Source: Cherax quadricarinatus
Taxonomy: Eukaryota > Arthropoda > Malacostraca > Decapoda > Parastacidae
Reading direction: 5' to 3'
DNA length: 64,000 nucleotides
NCBI RefSeq assembly: GCF_038502225.1
Contig: NC_091300.1
Coordinates: 50,222,912-50,286,911 of the forward strand
Shown: piece after piece, positions 45,456 to 55,614 of the stretch
Layout of the letters: each line of letters begins with the position of its first letter
How positions within the stretch are numbered: position 1 is the stretch's first letter
Made by a program: the position numbers and the translations under genes
Notes under the pieces: model-generated
What the model was told of the DNA's origin: nothing
Seen by the model: the letters and a program-made list of their open reading frames with translations, nothing else
The model's database searches: none

Positions 45456-46466
45456 TGTGGAGAAATTTTCTCCAGGAGGGGGGTATCAGCCCCCTTCAGC
45501 CCCTTTCAGCCCTGAGGGGCCCAGACCTCTCAGAAGGGGCAAGCGTCTTGTTCACCGCTACAGTGAGTAATTGATCACAGATGCCGTACGAGTATGCGAC
45601 CTGTGGTCAACCGACCATTGCTCCTTGCAGTCCAGTGCTGCAGAGTGTATTTTAATAAGAGACAGTACATCTCTTAATTTAGCAGGACAGTTAAGGAAAA
45701 TCCTGCTCCCACTTCATTACCATAGTAAAGATAGTGGACATTGTTGTCTATGCTTAAGACAGCAAGAATCAAACCTTCTGCTTTGCTTCATCGAGGAAGT
45801 GGCAAGGAAGCAAAAAGTACTAGGTCAGCTTTTTTTTTGTGCAAGGGGCAGTGACAGCATGGGGTGCTGTGGCGTCTTGAGATTACTTTTGACTCTACTG
45901 AGAGTGACACTGACGCCAGGAAAGTGTCTCACAAAACACAACAAACACTTAAGAGAAGTGTGATCAGCTTCTCTTGTGATAAGATTGTGAACAATAAAGA
46001 CAAATCTTGTGGAACATAGTGTACCAGTGTGCGTTTCCTAGACAATGGAAGACATGGACATCCAAGGACACTTCAGCTTCTATCAAGTCACCGATACCTG
46101 TCGAAGGTGTGAAGAACACCATAGCTCACGTTACAAGAGCAAGGTATGTTACGAATTTCTTGTGGTACGGGGGACTGCACAGTTCTTGAGTCGCAAGGAG
46201 TTTGTAATCAGCCTATAGTCGGCAGTAAGGTGTGGACTTTTGAGTCCAAACAAGTAAGTTGTCAGCCATCAGTGAATGAAATATGCTGACATAACACCCC
46301 CTAGGGGTAATTTATAATCTTACAAATTATAAATCTTTACAGCCCATTGAAAGATGGCTTCGACAGCTTCTAGACCTCGTCTGCAGGGGCGGCTGTGCAG
46401 GCGATGAGTTGTCTTTAAGTTAAGTTTTCACTGTTTAAACTTAGCTGGTAATGCCATTTCTCAACA
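45456..46466 (+). repeat. BEL 5' LTR
   Basis: Runs from TGTGGAGAAATTTTCTCC to GCCATTTCTCAACA. A polyadenylation-type AATAAA lies at 45,993-45,998. Compared with the 3' LTR it lacks a stretch of about 40 bp after TGACGCCA and one short CCCCTTCAG repeat near the start. Short frames inside it are present in both LTRs and are not genes. Confidence 0.93.
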
Positions 46467-47267
46467 AAATTGGTCGTGCTCGAACCGGATAAAGACCACA
46501 CTGTGGTCCAAATATGTTGTACTGCAGTGTACAAATAACCTATGAGCCAAGGTCCTTCGAAAAAAGCTGTAAAACTAGTGTTTTACAATATAAACCAGTA
46601 TAAATGAGTCCCTCCAGACTCAATCACAGAGAATGGGCAGCCAAAAGAAAACGGGCGCTCACCCAGCGTTCACCCAAAGAAAACGGGAGCTGGGTGACTC
46701 ACCCAACAAGAAAACGCGGGATGGTACCCGGCACCCACTGCTCCAATCTCGAAAATTGCTGACCAAGACAACAACAATCCAAGTGATGTTCAGTTTGTCT
46801 GAGTATATATACACATAGTGTTTATAATGTTTATAGACAGAAATTAAGAGACAAGATTGTGTTAAAGTTTGTTTCTTATAGATATACCTGTTATATTAAA
46901 GGAACTTATATAAAGTGTAAGCTTTCAAATATATATTAACAGTGACATTTATATATGTGTAAGTAATATTCACGTGTGATTTACAGTAATACAGTGACAT
47001 TTTTAGTGTATAGTGAATGAAGTGTATAACGTTATTTACGTTTAATCATCGTGGTCAGGCTGACACAGCAAACTCAAGCCATAAACACCAGCCACATGTA
47101 CTGTGTACCCTTCATGGTCATTGACCCTGAGGTTAAGCTTAGTGGGCCAGTAGTGTCTGACTCGATTATTGCTGACTTAAGCGTAACATAAACTCAGCTG
47201 TTTATAGCAGTACAGTGTTTTTTAAACACTCTAAGTGTGGTGCTAGAATTTTCAATATACCATTAAA
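46467..47267 (+). other. BEL leader with candidate primer-binding site
   Basis: Four bases (AAAT) after the LTR comes TGGTCGTGCTCGAACC (from 46,471). It begins with TGG as required for pairing with a tRNA CCA end, and includes the complement of a TTCGA T-arm. The tRNA species could not be identified. The rest of the 800-bp leader has short AT-rich stretches and no long frame. Confidence 0.55.
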
Positions 47268-48404
47268 ATGGCTTGTTTGAAAACTCAGTTTCAGTCTTTA
47301 CAGACTAAGATTACACAATTAGAAAATCTAATTTCAGTCTGTATAGGATTAACTCAAGATACAAACATAGATTTTGATGATCTTGAGGTCAAATTTGAAT
47401 TATTTACACAACGTATGGAAATAATTAATTCAGACTATACACATTATGAAAATAAATTTCTTGAATCAGATCCATCTGAGGATGAAATTAAAAATGTTTT
47501 CGATACTTTTAGTAATCAACAATTAAGGTGGACAGGAGTACAGGCTATCTGCCGCAAAACTCTGTTACAGAGACCTACTGTAACTAGTGGTCAAACACCT
47601 GTTACACCTGTAACAACAAGTGTCCCATTACCAAGCTTACCTACATTGTCATTACCTGAAGAATTCATTAGTGGTTTTCAATCCATAGTAAATTCACGAA
47701 CTGACATAGATGAAATTGCTAAGTTCAATTATCTTAAATGTCTTGTGAAGGGAGAACCCTATGAACTGATTAAGTCATTTCCGGTGGTTAAAGGTAATTA
47801 TCAAATTGCCTTACGTGTCTTAGCAGACAGTTACTTTGATGATGACAAGGCTAGAGTTAGACATGCAGTCTTAATATCAAGTTTGAAGCCACCCAAACAT
47901 TGTTTTTCAGACTTACAGGCATTTAGAATCACATTAGACAATAGTCTCAGATCTCTAGGTGCTAAATATCACCTAAGGCAATGTGATTGGTTTATCAGTG
48001 GTATTGTACAAGATAAGCTGTCACCACAAACTATTGAACGATTAAATATTATGTTCAATAAACGCTATTTCACTTGTGAGGAAATTAGCAATGGTTTACA
48101 AACAATAGTTTCATGCATGCAAGCAACGAGACAAGATGAAAAATCCACAAATCCCGTGGATAACAAACCTTCTACTCAGTATAAAAAGAGTATACCTACT
48201 CCCACTAAAACACATAATGGGAAATCCCATATAGGCATTTATCAAGCTGTGAATACAACAGACAGTAAACAGACTGTCATACATAAACGTACTCCAAAAT
48301 GTGTACTTTGTGATGGAACACATTGGGCACAGTATTGTAGTCAATACACATCAATGGAGGCACATAACGTGTTCATCAGCTGGAAAGGTGCATCAAGTGT
48401 TTAG
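47268..48404 (+). CDS. gag: BEL/Pao Gag-like protein (frameshifted at its end)
   Basis: 378 codons from an ATG in good context (TTAAAATGG). Residues about 1-115 are a coiled-coil-like N-terminus (QTKITQLENLI). About 125-200 match the BEL/Pao Gag region known as DUF1759, with SRTDIDEIAKFNYLKCLVKG and GNYQIALRVLADSYFDDD. The sequence just before this looks about 15 residues short of the usual family pattern. Residues about 347-360 hold a zinc knuckle of the form C-x2-C-x3-H-x4-C (CVLCDGTHWAQYC). The frame ends at a TAG, but the next knuckles continue in another frame from 48,368. In most BEL elements gag and pol are one frame, and I see no slippery heptamer here, so a one-base loss near 48,365 is the simpler explanation than programmed frameshifting. 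Confidence 0.88.
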   Translation: MACLKTQFQSLQTKITQLENLISVCIGLTQDTNIDFDDLEVKFELFTQRMEIINSDYTHYENKFLESDPSEDEIKNVFDTFSNQQLRWTGVQAICRKTLLQRPTVTSGQTPVTPVTTSVPLPSLPTLSLPEEFISGFQSIVNSRTDIDEIAKFNYLKCLVKGEPYELIKSFPVVKGNYQIALRVLADSYFDDDKARVRHAVLISSLKPPKHCFSDLQAFRITLDNSLRSLGAKYHLRQCDWFISGIVQDKLSPQTIERLNIMFNKRYFTCEEISNGLQTIVSCMQATRQDEKSTNPVDNKPSTQYKKSIPTPTKTHNGKSHIGIYQAVNTTDSKQTVIHKRTPKCVLCDGTHWAQYCSQYTSMEAHNVFISWKGASSV

Positions 48405-50824
48405 GTGAACACAAGGGAGGAAAATGCTCACTGAAGAAGTGTTTTAAATGCAAGGGTATGCATCATACAGCATTATGCCCAAATACTTTTGCTGAACAGC
48501 AGCTGACTTCCACAGAATCAGGAAGTCAACAAGCAACAGCATTAAATGTGAGAGATAAGTTTAAAGCAACTGCTCTCCCGATAGCTCGAATTGAGTTATC
48601 TAATAAATTACACAAAACCAATGTGCTAACACTATTTGATCAAGGCTCACAAAGGTCCTTCATAAGAAGAACAGTGTTGCAGAAACTGAATAAACAACCC
48701 TATGCCAAAATACAGTTAGATATAGCTGGGTTTTTCCACAATTCTGGTAAACAGACATATGACCTAGCCAGAATCACTGTTGGTCTAGGAAACAGGAAAA
48801 AGACAGTAGAAACTGTGGTAGTAGATGATTTGCCTAAGTCTGTACAGATCCAGGGATTAAAAGAAACAGTAGCAGCACTGAAAGAAGCTAAGGTCAAGTT
48901 AGCCTGTCCTGACATACAGACGGACACTATTAGTCCAATTGATTTAATCATTGGAAGTGATTATTATCACTGTTTTGTGCAAAATATAGTAAGTAAACAT
49001 GATGTTCACTTGCTGAAAACAGCAGGAGGCCACATGATATGTGGTCCCATTCCCTCTCAAAGTGGGAAAGAAGCTGATATTGATTCAGTGGAAAATATAC
49101 TAGTTACGAGAATAACCGCTGATCATGTGCCACTGCAAAAATTATCATTACTGGAAGAAATGAATGAACCAGTTGATAAGTTGTGGGATTTAGATGCGAT
49201 AGGTATTGATATAAATAAACCAAGCCCACAAGAGTCTCAGACTTATAACCAATATTTGGACACTGTCAAGTATAAAGATGGACAGTATTGGGTTAGGTTA
49301 CCATGGAAATTAAATCCACCACATCTGCCTAGCAATTATCGCATGGCTTTCGGACAGATGAAAGCACAAATACATGAGCTCAGGAAGAATCCAGAGCTAC
49401 TGACTGTCTATGATAATATCATACAAGAACAGTTGGACAATAAATTCATTGAAGAAATAGTCGAAGATAAGTTGAAGACAAACGCTCATTATCTCCCGCA
49501 CCATGGAGTCAGAAAAGATTCTGAAACCACTCCACTACGTGTTGTATATAATTGCAGCGCACGTGCAAATAAAGATGTAGCAAGTCTTAATGACTGTCTG
49601 ATGACCGGACCCTCACTAACTGAGAAGCTTGGAGACGTGCTTATGAAATTTCGCACAAACCCATATGCCTACACGGCTGATATTTCCAAAGCTTTCTTAA
49701 GAGTAGGACTACAAGAAATAGATAGAGATTATACTCGATTCTTGTGGCCTGAAAATCCACATGATCCTCAAAGTCCTGTGAAAACTTATCGTTTCAAATC
49801 AGTATTATTTGGTGCAACATCCTCTCCATTCTTACTAGAAGCTACTCTGAATACACATTTGAAGAAATCTGAAAGTCCCTTCAAAGAAATCTTAAAGAAA
49901 AGTTTCTATGTGGACAATCTTCAAGGTACTGTGAATAAAGAGGAGGATTTGAAATCCTTATACAGAGAAGCTAACAAGGAGATGAAAGAAGCAAATATGC
50001 CTCTAAGGATGTGGAATACAAATTCAAAGCAATTAAGGGAACTTATCAAAGAAGATTTCGCTGAAGCTGAAATTCCTGATTGCAACAATATGCTGGAACT
50101 TAATTGGAACACACAGGAAGATACTTTGAGTCTCAAAAGGATAAACAATAAATCATGCAGTACACTCACTAAACGTAGTTTACTGTCAGAGGTATCACAA
50201 TGTTTTGATCCTCTAGGACTCGTCTCACCAATTACCATAAAGGGTAAAATGCTTATGCAAGGTGCATGGAAGCTCAAAATTGGATGGGATGAGAACTTGC
50301 CTCTAGAAATGAGTCAAGCATGGGATGAAATATCCAAGGAGTTTAAGCAACTTCATCAAATTAAATTTCCCAGACAAATAGGTCAAGAGGGAAACAAGTA
50401 CACATTACATGTGTTCTGTGATGCGTCAACCAGAGGTTATGGCGCTGTAGCTTACATGAGTAATGCTGAAGGAAGTACACTAATTACTTCAAAGGCCAGG
50501 GTCGCACCCTTGAAGGTCAGAACAGTACCACAATTGGAACTGACAGCACTCTATGTAGGTACAAAATTAGCTGTCTATCTCAACAAAGTACTTGATCATC
50601 TCACTATTGAGAAAACCGTGATCTGGAGTGATAATGAGGCAGTTCTCCAGTGGTTAAGAAATAATAAGAGTAAGCTGGTCTATGTACAGAACAGAGTAGC
50701 AGAAATAAAAGAGATGCAGAGAGATTATCTCTTTCTCCACGTCTCTACCCAAGAGACCCCTCAGCTCCAGTTCCCCGAATTAAGCCTGAATGCCTTCCAC
50801 ATCCCCCCCCCAGGCGCTGTATAA
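48368..50824 (+). pseudogene. pol: BEL/Pao Pol, part 1: knuckles, protease, RT, RNase H
   Basis: Open from 48,368 (a stop lies just upstream). The first ATG at 48,458 falls inside a zinc knuckle and is not a true start. Counting from it: the second and third knuckles (CIKCLGEH, CFKCKGMHH) span the start. The aspartic protease has Asp61 in LFDQGSQRSFI, the DQG form common in BEL elements. The reverse transcriptase has Asp408 in YTADISKAFLRV and Asp486 in the YVDN box typical of BEL rather than YVDD. RNase H has Asp655, Glu694 and Asp725. All expected catalytic residues are present. The frame is then broken at 50,757 by a SINE, so the stop at 50,824 lies in foreign sequence. Confidence 0.9.
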
Positions 50825-50867
50825 TCCTCCGGGTTTAGCGCTTCCCCCTTGATTATAATAATAATAA
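50757..50867 (+). mobile_element. 111-bp SINE-like insertion in BEL pol
   Basis: Bracketed by an exact 13-bp direct repeat TCTACCCAAGAGA (50,744-50,756 and 50,868-50,880). The body includes CAGGCGCTGTATAATCC and GGGTTTAGCGCTTCCCCC and ends in a GATTATAATAATAATAA tail. Duplication length and tail indicate LINE-driven retroposition. I recall this body as a very common decapod repeat, but that is memory, not a search. With the duplication it adds 124 bp, shifting the pol frame by one. Confidence 0.88.
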
Positions 50868-50880
50868 TCTACCCAAGAGA

Positions 50881-52653
50881 ATCCAGCTGACATGTTGTCA
50901 CGTGGTGTCCCACTCAAGAAATTTGTGGATAATAAAATTATGGCTCCACGGACCGAACTGGCTCTCTAATGAAAATAACTGGCCTCAGCAAAAAGCTCAC
51001 ATTATGCCAGAAGAAACAGTCTGCTTGAACACAACAGAAGTAAGTTGTGTAAATACTGCAGACACAACAGAAATAGTCATTGATGGATCTAAATACTCAT
51101 CTTTGGGTAAACTCTTAAGAGTTACAGCTCTTGTCCATAAATTCATTAAAGGAATAAAACCTGATTATGAATGTCTTGAACCCATTAAATACTGGGTGAA
51201 ACTAATACAGAAAGATGTTTTCTCTACAGAATACAAATTTCTAGAAACACAAGATAAATCCCCAAAGAAACCTGTTATGATTAATTCTTTAGGACTTTAT
51301 CTCGACTCAGAAAAGATTATAAGATGTCGAGGAAGAATTCATAATTCTTCACTACCTAAAGAAGCCATACATCCAATATTGATCCCCAAGAATCATTGGC
51401 TAACAAAACTGATTGTGCAAAACGCCCACAGTAACGTGTTACATGGTGGGGTAGCTGACACACTTTGTCATATACGACAATCCTACTGGATACCTCAAGG
51501 TCGACAAAGTGTGAAAAAGCAAATAAAGGACTGTATTACTTGTCGTCACTACGATATGCGAGTATGTCAGTATCCAGGTCCACCTCCATATCCCTCTGAA
51601 AGAGTTTGTCATATCACTCCATTTGAGGTGACAGGTGTAGATTACACTGGACCAATAATTTTAACCAAAACAGTTGACAAAGTTCCCATCAAGGTGTACA
51701 TCTGTTTGTTCACTTGTGCTACAACTAGAGCAGTACATCTAGAAGTAGCCACTGACATGTCTGCTGAAACCTTTATCAAATTATTCAGAAGGTTTGCAGC
51801 CAGAAGGGCATGTCCCAGACTGATGATTTCAGATAATGCAACGAACTTTGTTGCTGGTGGTGCTTATATAAGCAAGATCTTTGATCAACCAGAAGTACAA
51901 CAGATGCTGAATCAACGCAGGTGTCGTTGGAGATACATTCCTCCTAAATCTCCATGGTACGGCGGATTTTATGAAAGAATGATCGGCATTGTAAAACGTT
52001 GTTTAAGGAAGGCTCTTCATCGTCAGAGAATAGACTTAGAAGAATTCCGTACAGTTGTGACTGAAATAGAAAATAGAGTCAACAACAGACCTCTAACTTA
52101 TGTTACCGATGATCTGGACAATTTAGAAGTGTTAAGTCCATCTCATTTACTCCATGGCAGAAGGCTCGAACCTGTTCCTCCCATGAATGATAAAGAAATC
52201 ATAGAGGATCCTACTTATTTCAAACCTGAGCAACTCAGACGTAAATTCAAACACCTTAATAAAGTGATTGAACGTTGGGAGAAAATTTGGCGAGAAGACT
52301 ATCTCACCTCATTGAGAGAACACTTCTATGGAGCTGGTGTTCCTGAAAATCATAAGTCCTTAAGACCAGGTGACATAGTGATTATTGACAATGATGGTCC
52401 GAGGTCCCAATGGCCACTTGGAAAAATTGTGACCATATATCCTGATGCAAATGGAATCATCAGGACAGTTGATGTTTTAAGCAAAGGTGTAGTGAATAAG
52501 TGGACAATAAATAAACTAGTGCTGTTAGAATTACACAATGTTGAAAACAAAATTAGTGATTCTCCAGACACCACACAGACTAAAGCTGTTCAGAAAAGAC
52601 AAGCAGCAGTGGTGGCGAGTGAGAAAATTAAATTAATGTTAAGTGATGAATAG
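50881..52653 (+). pseudogene. pol: BEL/Pao Pol, part 2: integrase and DUF5641-like tail
   Basis: After the SINE the RNase H tail and linker (MLSRGVPLKKF) continue for about 17 codons. An extra A in the run at 50,934-50,937 then shifts the frame into the long one usually drawn from 50,902 (a GTG, not a real start). Numbering from that point: an HHCC zinc-binding domain (LHGG ... CITCRHY) lies at about 170-220. The integrase core triad is Asp247 (GVDYTG), Asp311 (SDNATNF) and Glu358 (FYERMIG), spaced as expected. The C-terminal region with LRPGDIVII and PLGKIVTIYP resembles DUF5641. The frame ends at 52,653, 32 bp before the 3' LTR. Confidence 0.9.
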
Positions 52654-52685
52654 TTAACCTGTAGCGAACCTCCGCCGCCCCCCAG

Positions 52686-53744
52686 TGTGGAGAAATTTTC
52701 TCCAGGAGGGGGGTATGAGCCCCCTTCAGCCCCTTCAGCCCCTTTCAGCCCTGAGGGGCCCAGACCTCTCAGAAGGTGCAAGTGTCTTGTTTACTGCTAC
52801 AGTGAGTAATTGATCACAGATGCCGTACGAGTATGCGACCTGTGGTCAACCGCCCATTGCTCCTTGCAGTCCAGTGTTGCAGAGTGTATTTTAATAAGAG
52901 ACAGTACATCTCTTACTTTAGCAGGACAATTAAGGAAAATCCTGCTCCCACTTCGTCACCATAGTAAAGATAGTGGACATTGTTGTCTATGCTTAAGACA
53001 GCAAGAAACAAACATTCTGCTTTGTTTCATCGAGGAAGTGGCTAGGAAGCAAAAAGTACTAGGTCAGCTTTTTTTTGTGCAAGGGGCAGTGACGGCATGG
53101 GGTGCTGTGGTGTCTTGAGATTACTTTTGACTCTACTGAGAGTGACACTGACGCCAAGATAACCAACAAAGAACACTGATCTGTGCATTAGTGTGAACAA
53201 AGTGTCTCACAAAACACAACAAACACTTAAGAGAAGTGTGATCAGCTTCTCTTGTGATAAGATTGTGAACAATAAAGACAAATCTTGTGGAACATAGTGT
53301 ACCAGTGTGCGTTTCCTAGACAATGGAAGACGTGGACATCCAAGGACACTTCAGCTTCTATCAAGTCACCGATACCTGTCGAAGGTGTGAAGAACACCAT
53401 AGCTCACGTTACAAGAGCAAGGTATGTTACGAATTTCTTGTGGTACGGGGGACTGCGCAGTTCTTGAGTCGCAAGGAGTTTGTAATCAGCCTATAGTCGG
53501 CAGTAAGGTGTGGACTTTTGAGTCCAAACAAGTAAGTTGTCAGCCATCAGTGAATGAAATATGCTGACATAACACCCCCTAGGGGTAATTTATAATCTTA
53601 CAAATTATAAATCTTTACAGCCCGTTGAAAGATGGCTTCGACAGCTTCTAGACCTCGTCTGCAGGGGCGGCTGTGCAGGCGATGAGTTGTCTTTAAGTTA
53701 AGTTTTCACTGTTTAAGCTTAGCTGGTAATGCCATTTCTCAACA
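52686..53744 (+). repeat. BEL 3' LTR
   Basis: Starts TGTGGAGAAATTTTCTCC and ends TTTCTCAACA, followed by the target duplication GGTAC. An AATAAA at 53,271-53,276 is the likely transcript-end signal. Immediately upstream is CCTCCGCCGCCCCCCAG, pyrimidine-rich, rather than the purine tract expected for plus-strand priming. Confidence 0.93.
53271..53276 (+). terminator. Polyadenylation signal in the BEL 3' LTR
   Basis: AATAAA, conserved in the 5' LTR at 45,993. Role inferred from position and motif. Confidence 0.5.
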
Positions 53745-53779
53745 GGTACTATGTCTGCCAGATCTGGTACTATGTCTGC
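53745..53779. repeat. Remainder of the 21-bp array right of BEL
   Basis: GGTACTATGTCTGCCAGAT and a second partial unit continue the array at 44,253-45,455 in phase after the BEL target duplication. Confidence 0.88.
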
Positions 53780-54108
53780 TACAGAAGATGAGGTAATCAG
53801 TCCCTCAAACTAGGAGTAGGTGCGAACAGCACCATAGTCGTGGAGATTCTGAAGCAGAAAGAATCCTGGCGGTAACGTAGGTGTAGCAGACGAGGGCAAA
53901 TTCACTGGTAGGTGGGATTCCCCAGTGGAAGTAGGTCCTTCCCAAAGAGATGGGTTAGTTGTAGAAGTAGTTGTCGTAGTCGTGAAGGTTATGTACATGT
54001 CCTCAGAATTAAGATTCCATGATGTTGCAGTGTCTGACAAGTTGTGTACGAAATGGTATATAATACCGACAAGATGAGAGTAAGACACATGTGCAACATC
54101 TGGGTATC
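53780..54108. repeat. GTTTCG-family repeat, copy 1 (truncated)
   Basis: Same sequence and orientation as 54,438-54,778 (ACAGAAGATGAGGTAATC through CATGTGCAACATCTGGGTATC), but cut off at 54,108, where a 21-bp array begins in place of the TTTATTGTAGACG found in intact copies. Confidence 0.8.
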
Positions 54109-54250
54109 AGGTCTGGTACTATGTCTGCCAGGTCTGGTACTATGTCTGCCAGGTCTGGTACTATGTCTGCCAGGTCTGGTACTATGTCTGCCAGGTCTGG
54201 TACTATGTCTGCCAGGTCTGGTACTATGTCTGCCAGGTCTGGTACTATGT
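54109..54250. repeat. Second 21-bp array, about 7 units
   Basis: Same unit as 44,253-45,455 (GGTACTATGTCTGCCAGGTC). It interrupts the GTTTCG-family repeat at ATCTGGGTATC. The sequence to its right (54,251-54,395) includes a GATTGATGGACTGAACACATC block of the same family. Confidence 0.9.
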
Positions 54251-54395
54251 TGCATGACCAAATATTTATCAATATACCAGCACTGATATGAAAGCAGTGT
54301 CACGTCACCTCACTACAGTATATAAGCCACGTCTACGGCCCTATGCTGTACATTCTACAAGATTGATGGACTGAACACATCGACTCCAGTGGCTT

Positions 54396-55377
54396 TATCA
54401 ATACAAATTCTAGGACATAACTTGAAGACAGTAGAACTATGTACAGAAGATGAGGTAATCAGTCCCTCAAACTAGGAGTAGGTGCGAACAGCACCATAGT
54501 CGTGGAGATTCTGAAGCAGAAGAAAGAATCCTGGCGCTTATATAGTAACGTCAGGTGTAGCAGACGAGGGCAAATTCACTGGTAGGTGGGATTCCCCAGT
54601 GGAAGTAGGTCCTCCCAAAGAGATGGGTTAGTTGTAGAAGTAGTTGTCGTAGTCGTGAAGGTTATGTACATGTCCTCAGAATTAAGATTCCATGATGTTG
54701 CAGTGTCTGACAAGTTGTGTACGAAATGGTATATAATACCGACAAGATGAGAGTAAGACACATGTGCAACATCTGGGTATCTTTATTGTAGACGTTTCGC
54801 CATCCAGTGGCTTTATCAATACAAATTCTAGGACATAACTTGAAGACAGTAGAACTATGGTGCTGTTCGCACCTACTCCTAGTTTGAGGGACTGATTACC
54901 TCATCTTCTGTACATAGTTCTACTGTCTTCAAGTTATGTCCTAGAATTTGTATTGATAAAGCCACTGGATGGCGAAACGTCTACAATAAAGATACCCAGA
55001 TGTTGCACATGTGTCTTACTCTCATCTTGTCGGTATTATATACCATTTCGTACACAACTTGTCAGACACTGCAACATCATGGAATCTTAATTCTGAGGAC
55101 ATGTACATAACCTTCACGACTACGACAACTACCACTACAACTAACCCATCTCTTTGGGAAGGACCTACTTCCACTGGGGAATCCCGCCTACCAGTGAATA
55201 TGCCCTCGTCTGCTACACCTGACGTTACTATATAAGCGCCAGGATTCTTTCTTCTGCTTCAGAATCTCCACGACTATGGTGCTGTTCGCACCTACTCCTA
55301 GTTTGAGGGACTGATTACCTCATCTTCTGTACATAGTTCTACTGTCTTCAAGTTATGTCCTAGAATTTGTATTGATA
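54396..55377. repeat. Large inverted repeat, arms about 465 bp
   Basis: Left arm 54,396-54,859, spacer about 53 bp, right arm 54,913-55,377, close to identical by eye. Each arm runs from TATCAATACAAATTCTAGG through AGGTAATCAGTCCCTC, a GTATATAATACC segment, CATGTGCAACATCTGGG and TTTATTGTAGACGTTTCGCC, and back to the TATCAATACAAATTC block. A frame of roughly 60-90 codons (SDTATSWNLNSEDMYITF, then a Thr run) stays open in this repeat's copies. No transposase is encoded, so it is probably a non-autonomous foldback element. Confidence 0.88.
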
Positions 55378-55614
55378 ACACATCGACTCCAGGTTGAGGG
55401 ACTGATTACCTCATTCTCATCCTCTCCTTACGCCTTCCTCTTTGTATTGGACTGATGAAGCCACTGTGTGGCGAAACGTTTCCTGAATAAAGATTTCCAT
55501 ATGCTGCATAAGTGTCTCAATCTTCAACTTGTCGGTTTTTCAAACCATTCATCACACAGTTGCACATGTGTCTAATTTATCATCAATAAAGTTGGTAGAA
55601 TTACCGACAACATG
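55378..55614. repeat. Mosaic of GTTTCG-family pieces
   Basis: Short segments such as GATGAAGCCACTGTGTGGCG with AAACGTTTCCTGAATAAAG, and CTTGTCGGTTTTTCAAACC, belong to sister families of the flanking inverted repeats. No gene is seen. Confidence 0.6.

Larger units (their letters stand above)
45456..53744 (+). mobile_element. BEL/Pao LTR retrotransposon, nearly full length (8,289 bp)
   Basis: Two LTRs (1,011 and 1,059 bp) with TG...CA ends enclose a leader, gag and a pol whose order (protease, reverse transcriptase, RNase H, integrase, DUF5641-like tail) is that of BEL/Pao. A 5-bp duplication GGTAC flanks it (45,451-45,455 and 53,745-53,749), and the 21-bp array continues on both sides in phase. 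By eye the LTRs differ at roughly 20 substitutions plus a few indels, so the copy is not recent. Coding is interrupted three times: a one-base loss near 48,365, a 111-bp SINE at 50,757, and an extra A near 50,935. It cannot move by itself. Confidence 0.95.

Noticed and set aside
44073..45574. Repeat protein (LADIVPD or SARSGTM heptads)
   Set aside because: Open in almost every frame of a 21-bp array; no independent coding sign.
45571..45963. Protein of 130 codons in the BEL LTR (also at 52,810)
   Set aside because: Lies in both LTRs, truncated differently in the two copies, no similarity to a known domain; chance frame.
50902..50935. Start of a separate integrase gene at 50,902
   Set aside because: The codon is GTG and the first 11 codons are out-of-frame pol sequence; the frame is a shifted continuation of pol.
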